From: an uncultured Verrucomicrobiota bacterium
GTDB taxonomy: Bacteria; Verrucomicrobiota; Verrucomicrobiia; Opitutales; Opitutaceae
NCBI GenBank assembly: GCA_903960515.1
Contig: CAJCBL010000302.1
Span: forward strand, 28,820 to 92,819
Reading direction: 5' to 3'
DNA length: 64,000 nt
Shown here: piece after piece, positions 40,573 through 50,158 of the stretch
Position numbering within the stretch: position 1 is the stretch's first letter
Layout: each line of letters begins with the position of its first letter
Program-made: the position numbers and the translations under genes
Notes under the pieces: model-generated
Database searches by the model: none
Seen by the model: the letters and a program-made list of their open reading frames with translations, nothing else
Told to the model about the DNA's origin: nothing

Positions 40573-42432
40573 ATGAAATACTCCGTCGCCATCGGATTGT
40601 TCTCTTCCGCCGCCCTCCTCGCTTGCAGCGCCTCCCACGCGGCCGAGTTCAACCAGTTCATCGGGCTTGGGGACAGCACCCTCGACAGCGGGTATTTCCG
40701 CTACAACTCAATCGGCAACGCCGAAGATGATCAGGCCATCGCGCTCGCTATCACCCAAGGAGCCAAGGGTGGCTATGCCGGTCCCGGGACAATGGATTCC
40801 ACGCTGCTGGCCGAGCGCTTTGGTCTGAGCGCCGCCCCGCTGGGCAATGGCGGCACCAACTTTGCCAACGGCGGCGCCCATACCCTCACCGAAGTCCTCG
40901 GCCATGTCGCCACCATCGATCAGATCCAGCACTACCTGGCCTCCGTCAACGGAGCCGCCAACCCCCGCGGTCTCTACCTAATCAGCACCGGCAACAACGA
41001 CCTGATCTGGGTCCAGCAACAGGGTGAAGCTTGGATGGCCGCGAATCCCAACTACTTGGCCGGGTTGTCCGCCTCCCTCGCACCGGAGGTCGCCGCACTC
41101 CAAGCGGCCGGTGCCCGCACCATCGTGGTGCCGAATTCGTACATGTATGCCACCATGGCTGATCTTGGGGGAACGCTTCCCACTAGCAAAGCCGCCAACG
41201 ACGAGCGTAGGGCCGCGTTCAATTCGGCCCTATGGTCGCGCCTCACTGCGGCCGGGGTGAACTACATCCCGGCCGACATGGACAGCGTCTTCAAGTACGT
41301 GGTGCGCCATCCCGTCGCGTTCGGATTCACCGCCGAATCCGTATTGGCGGCCAATGCGCCGAGCCACGCCAGTGCCCTTTTGACAACCTCAGCCATGCTC
41401 AGCCCGGAGCAGGAACACACGTATCTCTTCATCGACGGAGCGCACGTGACCACCGCAGGCCAACAGATCGAGGCTGACTATATCTACAGCCTGCTCACCG
41501 CACCCAGCTTGGTCTCCTTGGTCGCGAAAAGTGCAGTACAGGAGGGCTTGGCTCACCTGACCAGCCTCCTAGCGCAGCTCAAACATTCCGGACCGCCACG
41601 CGAGCCGGGCACTATCGGCACCTGGTTCGCCGCCGGCACCGGCTCTATGCATCTCCAAAACGCCCCCGGCTTTCCGCACATCTCCGTCACCCCGTTCGGC
41701 AGCACCGTCGGCCTGGACTACACGACCGACGGAAAACTACTCCTCGGTGCCGCCCTCTCCGTGGGCGGCCAACACCAGCAGTTCTCCACCGGAGGCCACG
41801 GCAACCAGACCGATGAGGCAGCGAGCCTCCTCGTTAGCTACAATTCAGAACGCTGGTGGGTCGACGCGGTGTCCACCTTCGGCGTGCTGCAGAATCGCAT
41901 CGATCGGCCGGTACCACTCGGCCTCTTCACCGACCAAAACCACGCCAACACCAGCGGGCAATCCAGCGCCTTCGCGTTGCGCGGCGGTCGCGATTTCAGT
42001 CTCGGCTCACTCACCACCGGCCCGGTGGTTGGCGTAGTGCTGCAGCAGATCCACCTCGACGGCTTCACCGAAACCGGCACCAGCGTCGTCACCGCCCTCT
42101 CCTTCGCCGGCCAGACGCGCAACGCGTCCATCGGCCAGCTCGGCTGGCGCGCCATGACCAACATGGGCGACTGGCAACTTTCCGTCGAGGCGGCATGGAA
42201 CCACGACTGGGCCGGCCGGAACCGCGAGGTCACCGCCGCGCTCACCTCGGTGGCCGCCGCCCCATTCACCGCAGCCGTCACGCCGACATCGGCCGATTGG
42301 GCTATCGGCTCGCTCGGAGCCTCCTGCCGTCTCAATTCACGTATCATACTCCATGCGACCGGCTCGGTGATGATCGGCAATCCACAGGTCACCCGTTTCG
42401 GCGGCGAGGTAAGCCTGGATATAGGATTCTGA
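40573..42432 (+). CDS. Autotransporter with SGNH/GDSL esterase passenger
   Basis: Signal peptide; FIGLGDSTLDSG, STGNNDLIW, FIDGAHVTTAGQQ; C-terminal barrel-like segment ending ...DIGF. Confidence 0.82.
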   Translation: MKYSVAIGLFSSAALLACSASHAAEFNQFIGLGDSTLDSGYFRYNSIGNAEDDQAIALAITQGAKGGYAGPGTMDSTLLAERFGLSAAPLGNGGTNFANGGAHTLTEVLGHVATIDQIQHYLASVNGAANPRGLYLISTGNNDLIWVQQQGEAWMAANPNYLAGLSASLAPEVAALQAAGARTIVVPNSYMYATMADLGGTLPTSKAANDERRAAFNSALWSRLTAAGVNYIPADMDSVFKYVVRHPVAFGFTAESVLAANAPSHASALLTTSAMLSPEQEHTYLFIDGAHVTTAGQQIEADYIYSLLTAPSLVSLVAKSAVQEGLAHLTSLLAQLKHSGPPREPGTIGTWFAAGTGSMHLQNAPGFPHISVTPFGSTVGLDYTTDGKLLLGAALSVGGQHQQFSTGGHGNQTDEAASLLVSYNSERWWVDAVSTFGVLQNRIDRPVPLGLFTDQNHANTSGQSSAFALRGGRDFSLGSLTTGPVVGVVLQQIHLDGFTETGTSVVTALSFAGQTRNASIGQLGWRAMTNMGDWQLSVEAAWNHDWAGRNREVTAALTSVAAAPFTAAVTPTSADWAIGSLGASCRLNSRIILHATGSVMIGNPQVTRFGGEVSLDIGF

Positions 42433-42840
42433 AGACCCGATTCAGCCCGGCCACTCCCCCACGACAGCCATGCCCGCCCCTTCTCACCGGCTCCGTATCG
42501 TTGCCCGCCACCGCCCTCCTCGTACGCGGTCGGGTTTCCGCGATTTGCACCGATCTGGGCTAGGGTTTCCGACCTCTACCCGCTAGCCGCAGCACTTCGC
42601 CAAATGCGGTCGGCGCGATGAAGGCTCCGTAGTGGCGCGGGGCCGCCCCGGTGCCAAACAGGCCGATACGGTGGGCGGCGCGGGCTTGTTGCCATTTCAC
42701 GCTGTCTAAGATTTTCGACCTGTCCCTTATTGAGGTGGGAATCCTCCGAAACTCTTCGCTCGCCCGCTCGGAGCGCATGAGCTGCACAGCAGCGCGCTCC
42801 AGCTACACGGCTGGAACGCGCGGCATACCTCCAACTCCGC

Positions 42841-45303
42841 CTACTTGCGGATGGCGTAGGCGGCGTTCTTGGCGATCTCGTCCTGGGTCTTCAGGAAGGC
42901 CCCATTCACCTCGTCGTCGGTGAGCGTGCGATCCTCAGCCCGATACACCAGCGAGAAGGCGAAGCTCTTCTTCCCCTCGGGCAGCCCGGCCCCGCGGTAG
43001 ACGTCGAAGAGGCGCACGTTCTCCAGTACGAATTTCCCGGCGACGACTGCCGCTCGCGCAGCCTTCGCCACATCGCGGCGCACCGCCTCGGCGGCGGCGC
43101 CCTCATCGACCACCAGCGCCAGATCGCGCAGCGCGGGCGGGAATACACTGAAGGGCTTGAACTTCGCCCGGGGACGCGCCGTGGCTACGCGCTCCGGCAG
43201 CAGGTGCAGGATACCGGCCACCACCCCGCCGGTGATGCCGAGCTTGCGCAGCATCTCCAAGTTGAGGAGACCGCAGCGGGCCTCGAAGCCCTCGGTCAAC
43301 CGCCCGAACGTTGCCGAGTGCCCGGCCTGCCAGCCGGCGTTGGCGGCGGCCACGGCCTCCACTCGAAGGTTCTCCAACGATACGCCTGCATTGGCCGCCA
43401 CCACTGCGAGGTGACGCTTGGCAGTGTAGAAATCGCCCGGAGCACGGGCGAGCCACTGCGTATCCTCGGAGCCGGTGGCGATGACAAAGCCCACGGAGAG
43501 GCACTCGAAGATCTTGCCGTCCTGCTCGCGGAAGGTGCGCCCGCACTCGAAGAGCTTGGTGGCGCCGGTGCGGCGGTCCTGGTTGAGGCGCAGGTTGTCG
43601 AGCAAGCCGTTGATCAGCGAGGCTCGCAGATGCGAATACTCCTCGGTAAACGGGTTCGCCAGCGCCAAGGCTTGCGCGGCGGCCTCGGAAACCCAGGCGG
43701 CGGTCTCGGGCCCCGGGCGCTGCGAGTAATTCACGCACTCGTTGAAATGCTGGCCCACCAGATACGCGGTGGCCGCGCGGTTGAACTCGGTGATCGGATC
43801 GTCGGCCTCGGGCAAGGCCACAGCGACCACAGGGGCGGGAGGGATCTTCTCGCAGCCGTAGAGGCGCACAACCTCCTCGACCAGATCCACCGGGCGGTCG
43901 AGATCGCCGCGCCAGCTGGGGACCTTCACCGTCCAGAAGAAGCCAGGGGCCTCGGAGGAGAGGCGCTGCTCGATGTCGAGTTCGAGCGACTCGAGTATCC
44001 CACGCATGGCGTCGTCGGGGATGTCGTAGCCCGCACGGCGGCGGATGAACTCCGGGGTCACCTCGATGGCGGTCTCGGTGGCGGGCTCGCCGCCCACCTT
44101 GAAGAGCGGGCCCACGAGCTGGCCGCCGGCAGTCTCCAGAATGAGATCGAGCGCTCGGCGGGCTCCGTCCAATACGCCACAGGGATCGATGCCGCGCTCG
44201 AAACGGTAGGCGCTGTCCGAGGACAGGCCGAGCTTCTTCGAGGTCCAGCGGATGCCGGTGGGCCTGAAATAGGCCGACTCGAGCACGAGGTCGGTGGTGG
44301 TGGAGTCGACCTCGGCGCTGGCCCCGCCCATGATGCCGGCGATGACGAGGGGCTTCTCGGCGTCGGCGATCACGAGCATGCGGCCGTTGAGGCTGCGCTC
44401 CTTGTTGTCGAGCGTGACGAGCTTCTCGCCATCGCCCGCACGGCGGATCACCAGGCGGTGGCCGGCGATCTTGGCGGCGTCGAAGGCGTGCAGGGGCTGG
44501 CCGGTCTCGTGCAGGACAAAGTTGGTGACATCTACGACGTTGTTGATCGGACGCAGGCCCACGGCCTGGAGCGCCTCCTGCAACCACGCGGGGCTGGGAC
44601 CGATCTTCACTCCGGCGATGACGTGGGCGGTGTAGTGCGGGCAGTCCTCCTCGGCGGTGACTGCGACCGACTCCAACAACTGCGCCACGACGGGGGCGCC
44701 GACGGCGGGCGACTTGGCCCGAATCTCAGGATACCGTAGCGGCAGGCGGAACCACGCGGCGAGCTCGCGGGCCAGGCCGAGGTGGGAGAGGCAGTCGGGG
44801 CGGTTGGGCGTAATCTCCAGGTCGAATACAACATCGCCGGCGCCCAGCGCCTCATGTATGGGCGTGCCAAGCGGGAGGCTGGAGGCGAGCACGAGCAGGC
44901 CGCCGGTGTCCTCGCCCAGGCCGAGCTCGCGCGCCGAACACATCATGCCGTTGGACTCCACGCCCCGGATCTTGGACACCTTGATCTTGAAGTCGCCGGG
45001 CATCACCGCGCCGGGCAACGCGACGGGCACCCGGTGGCCGGCATCGCAGTTGGGCGCGCCGCAGACGATCTGCGTGGGGGCGCCGTCGGGGGCGATGCGC
45101 ACGGTGCACACGGAGAGCTTGTCGGCGCCGGGGTGCTTGTCGCGGGTGAGTATCTCACCCACCACCACGTTGGCCATCGGCGCCAGCCCGGTGCGGGCGA
45201 TGCCCTCGACCTCGAAACCGATCATGGTGAGGGCGTGGGCGATTTCCTCGACCGGGCGATCGAGGGCGAGATAGCGGCGGAGCCAATTGAGGGAGAGTTT
45301 CAT
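42841..45303 (-). CDS. pheT: Phenylalanyl-tRNA synthetase beta subunit
   Basis: MKLSLNWLRRYLALDRPVEEIAHALTMIGFEVEG, tRNA-binding domain, FDX-ACB C-terminus. Confidence 0.97.
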   Translation of the reverse strand: MKLSLNWLRRYLALDRPVEEIAHALTMIGFEVEGIARTGLAPMANVVVGEILTRDKHPGADKLSVCTVRIAPDGAPTQIVCGAPNCDAGHRVPVALPGAVMPGDFKIKVSKIRGVESNGMMCSARELGLGEDTGGLLVLASSLPLGTPIHEALGAGDVVFDLEITPNRPDCLSHLGLARELAAWFRLPLRYPEIRAKSPAVGAPVVAQLLESVAVTAEEDCPHYTAHVIAGVKIGPSPAWLQEALQAVGLRPINNVVDVTNFVLHETGQPLHAFDAAKIAGHRLVIRRAGDGEKLVTLDNKERSLNGRMLVIADAEKPLVIAGIMGGASAEVDSTTTDLVLESAYFRPTGIRWTSKKLGLSSDSAYRFERGIDPCGVLDGARRALDLILETAGGQLVGPLFKVGGEPATETAIEVTPEFIRRRAGYDIPDDAMRGILESLELDIEQRLSSEAPGFFWTVKVPSWRGDLDRPVDLVEEVVRLYGCEKIPPAPVVAVALPEADDPITEFNRAATAYLVGQHFNECVNYSQRPGPETAAWVSEAAAQALALANPFTEEYSHLRASLINGLLDNLRLNQDRRTGATKLFECGRTFREQDGKIFECLSVGFVIATGSEDTQWLARAPGDFYTAKRHLAVVAANAGVSLENLRVEAVAAANAGWQAGHSATFGRLTEGFEARCGLLNLEMLRKLGITGGVVAGILHLLPERVATARPRAKFKPFSVFPPALRDLALVVDEGAAAEAVRRDVAKAARAAVVAGKFVLENVRLFDVYRGAGLPEGKKSFAFSLVYRAEDRTLTDDEVNGAFLKTQDEIAKNAAYAIRK

Positions 45304-45374
45304 GACGGAAAAGTAGCGAGAAGCGAGTAGCGGGGAGCGGGGAGGTCGGAACTCGAAGCGTGGGGTGATCGGGC

Positions 45375-45740
45375 CTACCCCTGATTGCGCTCGAGTCCGT
45401 TGATGTAGCCTTGGAGCAGCCGGCTCACCTCCTCGGTGGCGGCTTGGAGTTCCTGAGTATCGGGATAGCCGAGATCATGGGCGAGTATCAGGTGGTAAAG
45501 CGTCTCGTCGGCGGAGGACTGGGCGAGGTTGTAGAAGCGAAGCTTGTCGGCCGTGGTGCGTGGTCGAAACCCCTCGACGACGTTCGCAGGAATACTGCCA
45601 GCGGAGCGGCGAACCTGTGAAGTGAGGCCATAGGTTTCGGTTTTCGGGAATGAGTCGGTGGCTCGATAGACGGCGAGGGTGAACGCGTGCGCCTTCTGCC
45701 AGACCAGTAGGTCGCGGAATGATTTGGATGGTCCGTCCAT
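45375..45740 (-). CDS. Four-helix-bundle protein (S23/IVP-type family)
   Basis: SFRDLLVWQKAHAFTLAVYRATDSFPKTETYGLTSQVRRSAGSIPANVVEGFRPRTTADKLRFYNLAQSSADETLYHLILA. Confidence 0.9.
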   Translation of the reverse strand: MDGPSKSFRDLLVWQKAHAFTLAVYRATDSFPKTETYGLTSQVRRSAGSIPANVVEGFRPRTTADKLRFYNLAQSSADETLYHLILAHDLGYPDTQELQAATEEVSRLLQGYINGLERNQG

Positions 45741-45792
45741 GCTCACTACTGGCCTTGGCCCCTCGCTACACACTACTCACCACTCGCTACTG

Positions 45793-46833
45793 CTAGGCAA
45801 ACTGCCGCAGGAAGCGCGCGTCGTTCTGGTAGAAGTAGCGGATGTCGTCCACCCCGTAGAGCATCATGGCGATGCGCTCGATGCCCAGACCGAAGGCGTA
45901 GCCAGTCCACTCTTTGGAGTCGTAGCCCACGGTCTCGAACACGGCCGGGTCGACCATGCCGCAGCCCATGATCTCGATCCACTCCTTGCCCACCTTGCCC
46001 AGATGCTTGGCGGAGAGGTCGACCTCGAAGCTGGGCTCGGTGTAGCCGAAATAGTGGGGGCGGAAGCGGGTCTTCACGTCCTTGCCGAGCAGAGACTGGA
46101 AGAGGTAGTCGAGCATCGCCTTGAGGTCCTTCACGGTGACGTTGCGGTCCACGTAGAGCCCCTCGAGCTGGTGGAAGTTGGCGCTGTGGGTGGCGTCTAC
46201 AGTATCGCGGCGAAACACACGGCCGGGGGAGATGATGCGGATCGGCGGCGGCTGCTTGAGCATCGTGCGGATCTGCACCGAGGAGGTGTGGGTGCGCAGC
46301 AGGTAGCGCTCCTTGGTGCGTTGGGAAACGTTGGCTACAAGCGCGTTCTCCTGCAGGTAAAAAGTATCCTGAAGATCGCGCGCTGGGTGGTCGGGCGGCG
46401 TGTTCAGCGCGTCGAAGCAAAACCACTCCGTCTCGACCTCAGGGCCCTCGACCACGGCGAAGCCGGCCTTGCGGAAGATGCGGCACAGCTCCTCGCGCAC
46501 GAGTGTGAGCGGATGGGTGGCGCCGGGGCCGGAGTCGGGCGAGGGCAGAGTGGGGTCGATGGCCGGCCCGAGCTGGGCGGCTATCTCAGCCTGTTCGATA
46601 CGCACGAGGGCGGCGTCGAGCAGGGGCTGGAGCTGGCCCTTGGCCTCGTTGATGAGCTTGCCCAGGATGGGCTTCTGCTCCTTGGGGGCGGCACCGAGCT
46701 GCTTCATCAGCGCGGTGAGCTCGCCGTTGGGGCCGACATAGCGGGCCTTGGCGGCCTCAAATTCGGGGCGGGCGCGGAGTGCGGCCAGTTCACCGCGGGC
46801 TTTCTCTACGAGGGCTTGGAGGGCGGCTTGCAT
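45793..46833 (-). CDS. pheS: Phenylalanyl-tRNA synthetase alpha subunit
   Basis: HPLTLVREELCRIFRKAGFAVVEGPEVETEWFCFDALNTPPDHPARDLQDTFYL. Confidence 0.97.
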   Translation of the reverse strand: MQAALQALVEKARGELAALRARPEFEAAKARYVGPNGELTALMKQLGAAPKEQKPILGKLINEAKGQLQPLLDAALVRIEQAEIAAQLGPAIDPTLPSPDSGPGATHPLTLVREELCRIFRKAGFAVVEGPEVETEWFCFDALNTPPDHPARDLQDTFYLQENALVANVSQRTKERYLLRTHTSSVQIRTMLKQPPPIRIISPGRVFRRDTVDATHSANFHQLEGLYVDRNVTVKDLKAMLDYLFQSLLGKDVKTRFRPHYFGYTEPSFEVDLSAKHLGKVGKEWIEIMGCGMVDPAVFETVGYDSKEWTGYAFGLGIERIAMMLYGVDDIRYFYQNDARFLRQFA

Positions 46834-46931
46834 GATGAAAGTGGAAAGTGGAGCACAAGTGCGGGCGGGAAACGAAGGAAATGTTGGAGAAACCGACCGG
46901 CCGGCGACGATCCCGGCCCCGCCCCTCCCCC

Positions 46932-47079
46932 AACTGGATGATCTAGCCCTTCAGGCGCCTCACCCCTTGCAGGATGGCGAGGTCGTTTGGCCGGGCCGAA
47001 CCGTAGCCGGATGGCGGAGCCGTTCGGACAGCCCCTTCCGTAGCAGGATGGCGCAACCATTCAGCCCGCCTGAAGCGTG
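46932..47079. repeat. Degenerate ~37-bp tandem repeat, three clear units plus one diverged
   Basis: GCAGGATGGCG / GCCGGATGGCG / GCAGGATGGCG motifs at 46969, 47006, 47043 with 37-bp spacing. Confidence 0.6.
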
Positions 47080-47276
47080 ACACACCGCGCGGGGGCTGGG
47101 GCGATCCCAGGGCGAGGCACTCCACAGCTCCACATTCCAGCGCCACACGCCTCCCCGTCGCCATCCGATGGCCACCTGCCCGGGAGAGCGGTAGAAATAC
47201 CAAGGCGGATGTCCTTGCGCGTTGGGCACAGGGCGGGCCGGGACCCTGTCGCCCTCCCAGTGCGGCAGCGCAGGGC

Positions 47277-47309
47277 ACAAAAAAGGCCGGGCGCTAAGCG
47301 CCCGGCCTT
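47277..47309 (-). terminator. Rho-independent terminator downstream of rplT
   Basis: Minus strand AAGGCCGGGCGCTTAGCGCCCGGCC followed by TTTTTTT. Confidence 0.9.
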
Positions 47310-47334
47310 GGAGAGATCGATACAGTATCCGGCT

Positions 47335-47712
47335 TTAGACCTTCGCGGCCGACTTGGTCACGAGGGCGGCGCGGACCTGCGCAACGATGGCGCCGAAAGC
47401 AGCCTCATCGCGGATGGCGATGTCGGAAAGGACCTTGCGGTCGAGCCCGATATTGGCGGCCTTGAGGCCTTCGATGAAGCGGCTGTAGCTGATGCCGGCG
47501 CTGCGGCAGGCTGCGTTCAGACGCACGATCCAAAGCCCGCGGGCGTTGGACTTCTTCTTCTTGCGATCCCGGTAGGCATACTGGAGCGCATGATCGAGCG
47601 CTTCGTTGGCGTACCGGTAGAGCTTGGACTTGTTTCCGAAGTAGCCCCTGGCTTGCTTCAGAACCTTTTTCCGCCGTTTGCGGGAGGCGGGACCGTTTGT
47701 GACACGAGGCAT
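47335..47712 (-). CDS. rplT: 50S ribosomal protein L20
   Basis: MPRVTNGPASRKRRKKVLKQARGYFGNKSKLYRYANEALDHALQYAYRDRKKKK. Confidence 0.98.
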   Translation of the reverse strand: MPRVTNGPASRKRRKKVLKQARGYFGNKSKLYRYANEALDHALQYAYRDRKKKKSNARGLWIVRLNAACRSAGISYSRFIEGLKAANIGLDRKVLSDIAIRDEAAFGAIVAQVRAALVTKSAAKV

Positions 47713-47791
47713 GTTGTGTGGTGTGTTTGGGGACCGGCGGGTCGCCTGTGATGGGAGTTACCCGCCGAGTCAGTTGTTCTTGGTTCCGGGT

Positions 47792-47989
47792 TCAGCCCAG
47801 ACCGTGCGGGAGTCCGCGCATGAGCGCGGCCGCATGGCCGGGAGACACGAGCTTGTCCTTGGAGGCGCGACGCTTCTGCTTCGAGCTCTTCGTGGAAAGC
47901 AGGTGACGGAAGCCCGGAGTGCGGCGGATCAGCTTTCCGGTGCCGGAAATCTTGAACCGCTTGGCGATGGACTTCTTTGTCTTCTGCAT
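47792..47989 (-). CDS. rpmI: 50S ribosomal protein L35
   Basis: MQKTKKSIAKRFKISGTGKLIRRTPGFRHLLSTKSSKQKRRASKDKLV; start at internal ATG 47989. Confidence 0.97.
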   Translation of the reverse strand: MQKTKKSIAKRFKISGTGKLIRRTPGFRHLLSTKSSKQKRRASKDKLVSPGHAAALMRGLPHGLG

Positions 47990-48095
47990 GGTGAGTTGGG
48001 CAGAAAGAGGACCGCCCCGGTCGAACGCAAGGGAGAATTTTCGGCTCATCGTTGGGCGCGCCGCCGATTTCGGCACGCCAGCGCCGGAACGAGTG

Positions 48096-48422
48096 CCGGA
48101 TGCTATCGTCCGCGGCCGCGGATGATAGCGTCCGGCGCGCTGCAGCGTTGCTCGCCACCGATCTCCAACGACAACACTCCCCCATTCGGGCATAGACCCA
48201 GGGTCCGCCCCCTCCGTCGGGGCCCTGCGCACTAAAACCTCCGGATGCTATCGTCCGCGGCCGCGGACGATAACGTCCGGAACGCGACATCGCGGCCCGC
48301 CACCACGCCCTAGCGGCAACGCTCCCCCGCTCGGGGGCCAGCCCCAATTCGCCCCCCCAGGGATTCTGCCCCCCCGAACCTCCGGATGCTATCGTCCGCG
48401 GCCGCGGACGATAGCGTCCGGA
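48096..48422. repeat. Array of three B-family palindromes (NotI-centred) upstream of rpmI
   Basis: TCCGGATGCTATCGTCCGCGGCCGCGGACGATAGCGTCCGGA-type copies at 48096, 48240, 48381; same family as 26840/27149/27532. Confidence 0.95.
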
Positions 48423-48728
48423 ACCGGGCGCCGGCCTGGACCGACTACCAGCCCAACAGGGCCATGATAGCGACTCCACAGGACCAGCACACTGGCTGCA
48501 CTCGCCCGCCCGCGCACCGCTGGACCGCCGCCCCTCGGCCGGACGCCCCGCAAAAACGGGGTGCCCGTATCGCGGGGCGCGATGCGAACTCGCCGCCAGC
48601 GATCTTGCGCCACGCGTCGCAGACGGTCCACCACATGTTTGGGGTATTCACACATTGAAACAACCGCCCCATTGCCCGCGTTTGCGCTCGCCGCCCGCCC
48701 TCCCCGGCCCGACAACGCCCCGCCGCCC

Positions 48729-49955
48729 ATGCAACGCTTCCTCACCATCGCCCGAACCATCCTCGCCCGCCGCGACTTCATGGCGTTGCTGGGCTGCAAC
48801 GTCCTGCTGGGCCTCGCCTACTCCTTCGTGGGGCCGTTCATGTCGATGTTCGGCACCCAGGAGGTGAAGATGAGCAACTTCACCTTCGGAGTATTCATGA
48901 CCTTCACCTCCATCTCCTCCATCGTGCTCAGCACCCTGCTCGCCCATTGGTCGGACACCCGCATCTCGCGCCGCTCGATGCTCGTGCTGGGCGCAGCCTG
49001 CGGCACGGCCGGCTACGCCGCCTACGCCATGGTGCGCGACGTGGTGGCGTTGACACTGATCGGCTCTCTCGTGCTCGGCATCGCCTCGATCACCTTCTCC
49101 CAACTCTTCGCCCACGCCCGCGAGATGCTCAGCCGCTCCGATATCCCGGCGGGCGACACACCGCTCTACATGAACGTATTCAGGCTCTTCTTCGCCCTGG
49201 CATGGACGGTGGGCCCGGCCACGGCGGCATGGTGCCTTTCACTGTATTCGTATCGCGGCACCTTCCTGGTGGCTGCACTGGTCTTCTTCCTCTTCCTGCT
49301 GGCGGTGCTGCGCTACGTGCCCTACGCGCCGCCTTTCGCCCGGAGCCAATCCACCCCGCCGATGCCCCTGCGCCAGGCCTTGGTGCGCCCCGTGGTGCTG
49401 GCGCACTTCATCGCCTTCTCGCTGGTGTTCACCGCGGCTACGATCTGCATGAGCAACCTGCCGCTGCTGGTCCTGAACACCCTCGCGGGCACCGAGCGCC
49501 AGGTGGGCATCGTCTACAGCGTGGCCCCTGTATTCGAACTTCCGTTTATGTTCATCGCCGGCATGCTCGCCACCAAGGGCGACCAGGCCCGGCTCATCCG
49601 CCTCGCCGTCATCCTCTCCGTGGTCTACTACGCCGGCCTCTCGGTGGTTGGATCCCCATGGCACATCTATCCGCTGCAGGTCATCAGCGCCGCGATCGTC
49701 GCCGTCACCTCGGGCATCGCGATCACCTTCTTCCAGAACTTCCTCCCCGACCAGGTGGGCACGGCAACCAATCTCTACTCAACGTCCATGCGCCTGGGCG
49801 GCATCGCTGGATACCTCTCCTACGCCGGACTCGCCGATCGCATCGGCCACCGCTGGGTCTTCGTCTTCTGCACTGCGATCTGCGTACTGGCGCTGGCGAT
49901 TCTCTCCGCCTACAGGCGGCCCCTGCACGACACCATTCCAGCCCGGCCAGCCTGA
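48729..49955 (+). CDS. MFS transporter, SetA-like sugar efflux type
   Basis: 12-TM-like protein; GLAYSFVGPFMSMFGTQEVKMSNFTFGVFMTFTSISSIVLSTLLAHWSDTRISRR. Confidence 0.8.
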   Translation: MQRFLTIARTILARRDFMALLGCNVLLGLAYSFVGPFMSMFGTQEVKMSNFTFGVFMTFTSISSIVLSTLLAHWSDTRISRRSMLVLGAACGTAGYAAYAMVRDVVALTLIGSLVLGIASITFSQLFAHAREMLSRSDIPAGDTPLYMNVFRLFFALAWTVGPATAAWCLSLYSYRGTFLVAALVFFLFLLAVLRYVPYAPPFARSQSTPPMPLRQALVRPVVLAHFIAFSLVFTAATICMSNLPLLVLNTLAGTERQVGIVYSVAPVFELPFMFIAGMLATKGDQARLIRLAVILSVVYYAGLSVVGSPWHIYPLQVISAAIVAVTSGIAITFFQNFLPDQVGTATNLYSTSMRLGGIAGYLSYAGLADRIGHRWVFVFCTAICVLALAILSAYRRPLHDTIPARPA

Positions 49956-50158
49956 GCCGCGGAGGCACCGCCCGGACCCGATGCAATATCCCGGCGTATC
50001 CGCCATTTTGGCGTACTCGCAAATCATGCCGCGCATTGGCCAAGCCATGCGGCGTGCCCGAGCCGGCGAAACAATAGACTGCCATCTCCTCCAATCCAGT
50101 TGCTGGTCCCCGCCCCCGCTTTCCACGCCGACTCCGCAATTTTCCCGCCCCCCCAGCC

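Noticed and set aside
42560-42787. 75-aa minus-strand ORF between the autotransporter and pheT
   Set aside because: No recognisable domain, no clear ribosome-binding site, short
43103-44739. Long ORFs on both strands in other frames across pheT (43103-44587 -, 43204-44739 +)
   Set aside because: Overlap pheT, no domain, typical GC-rich artefacts
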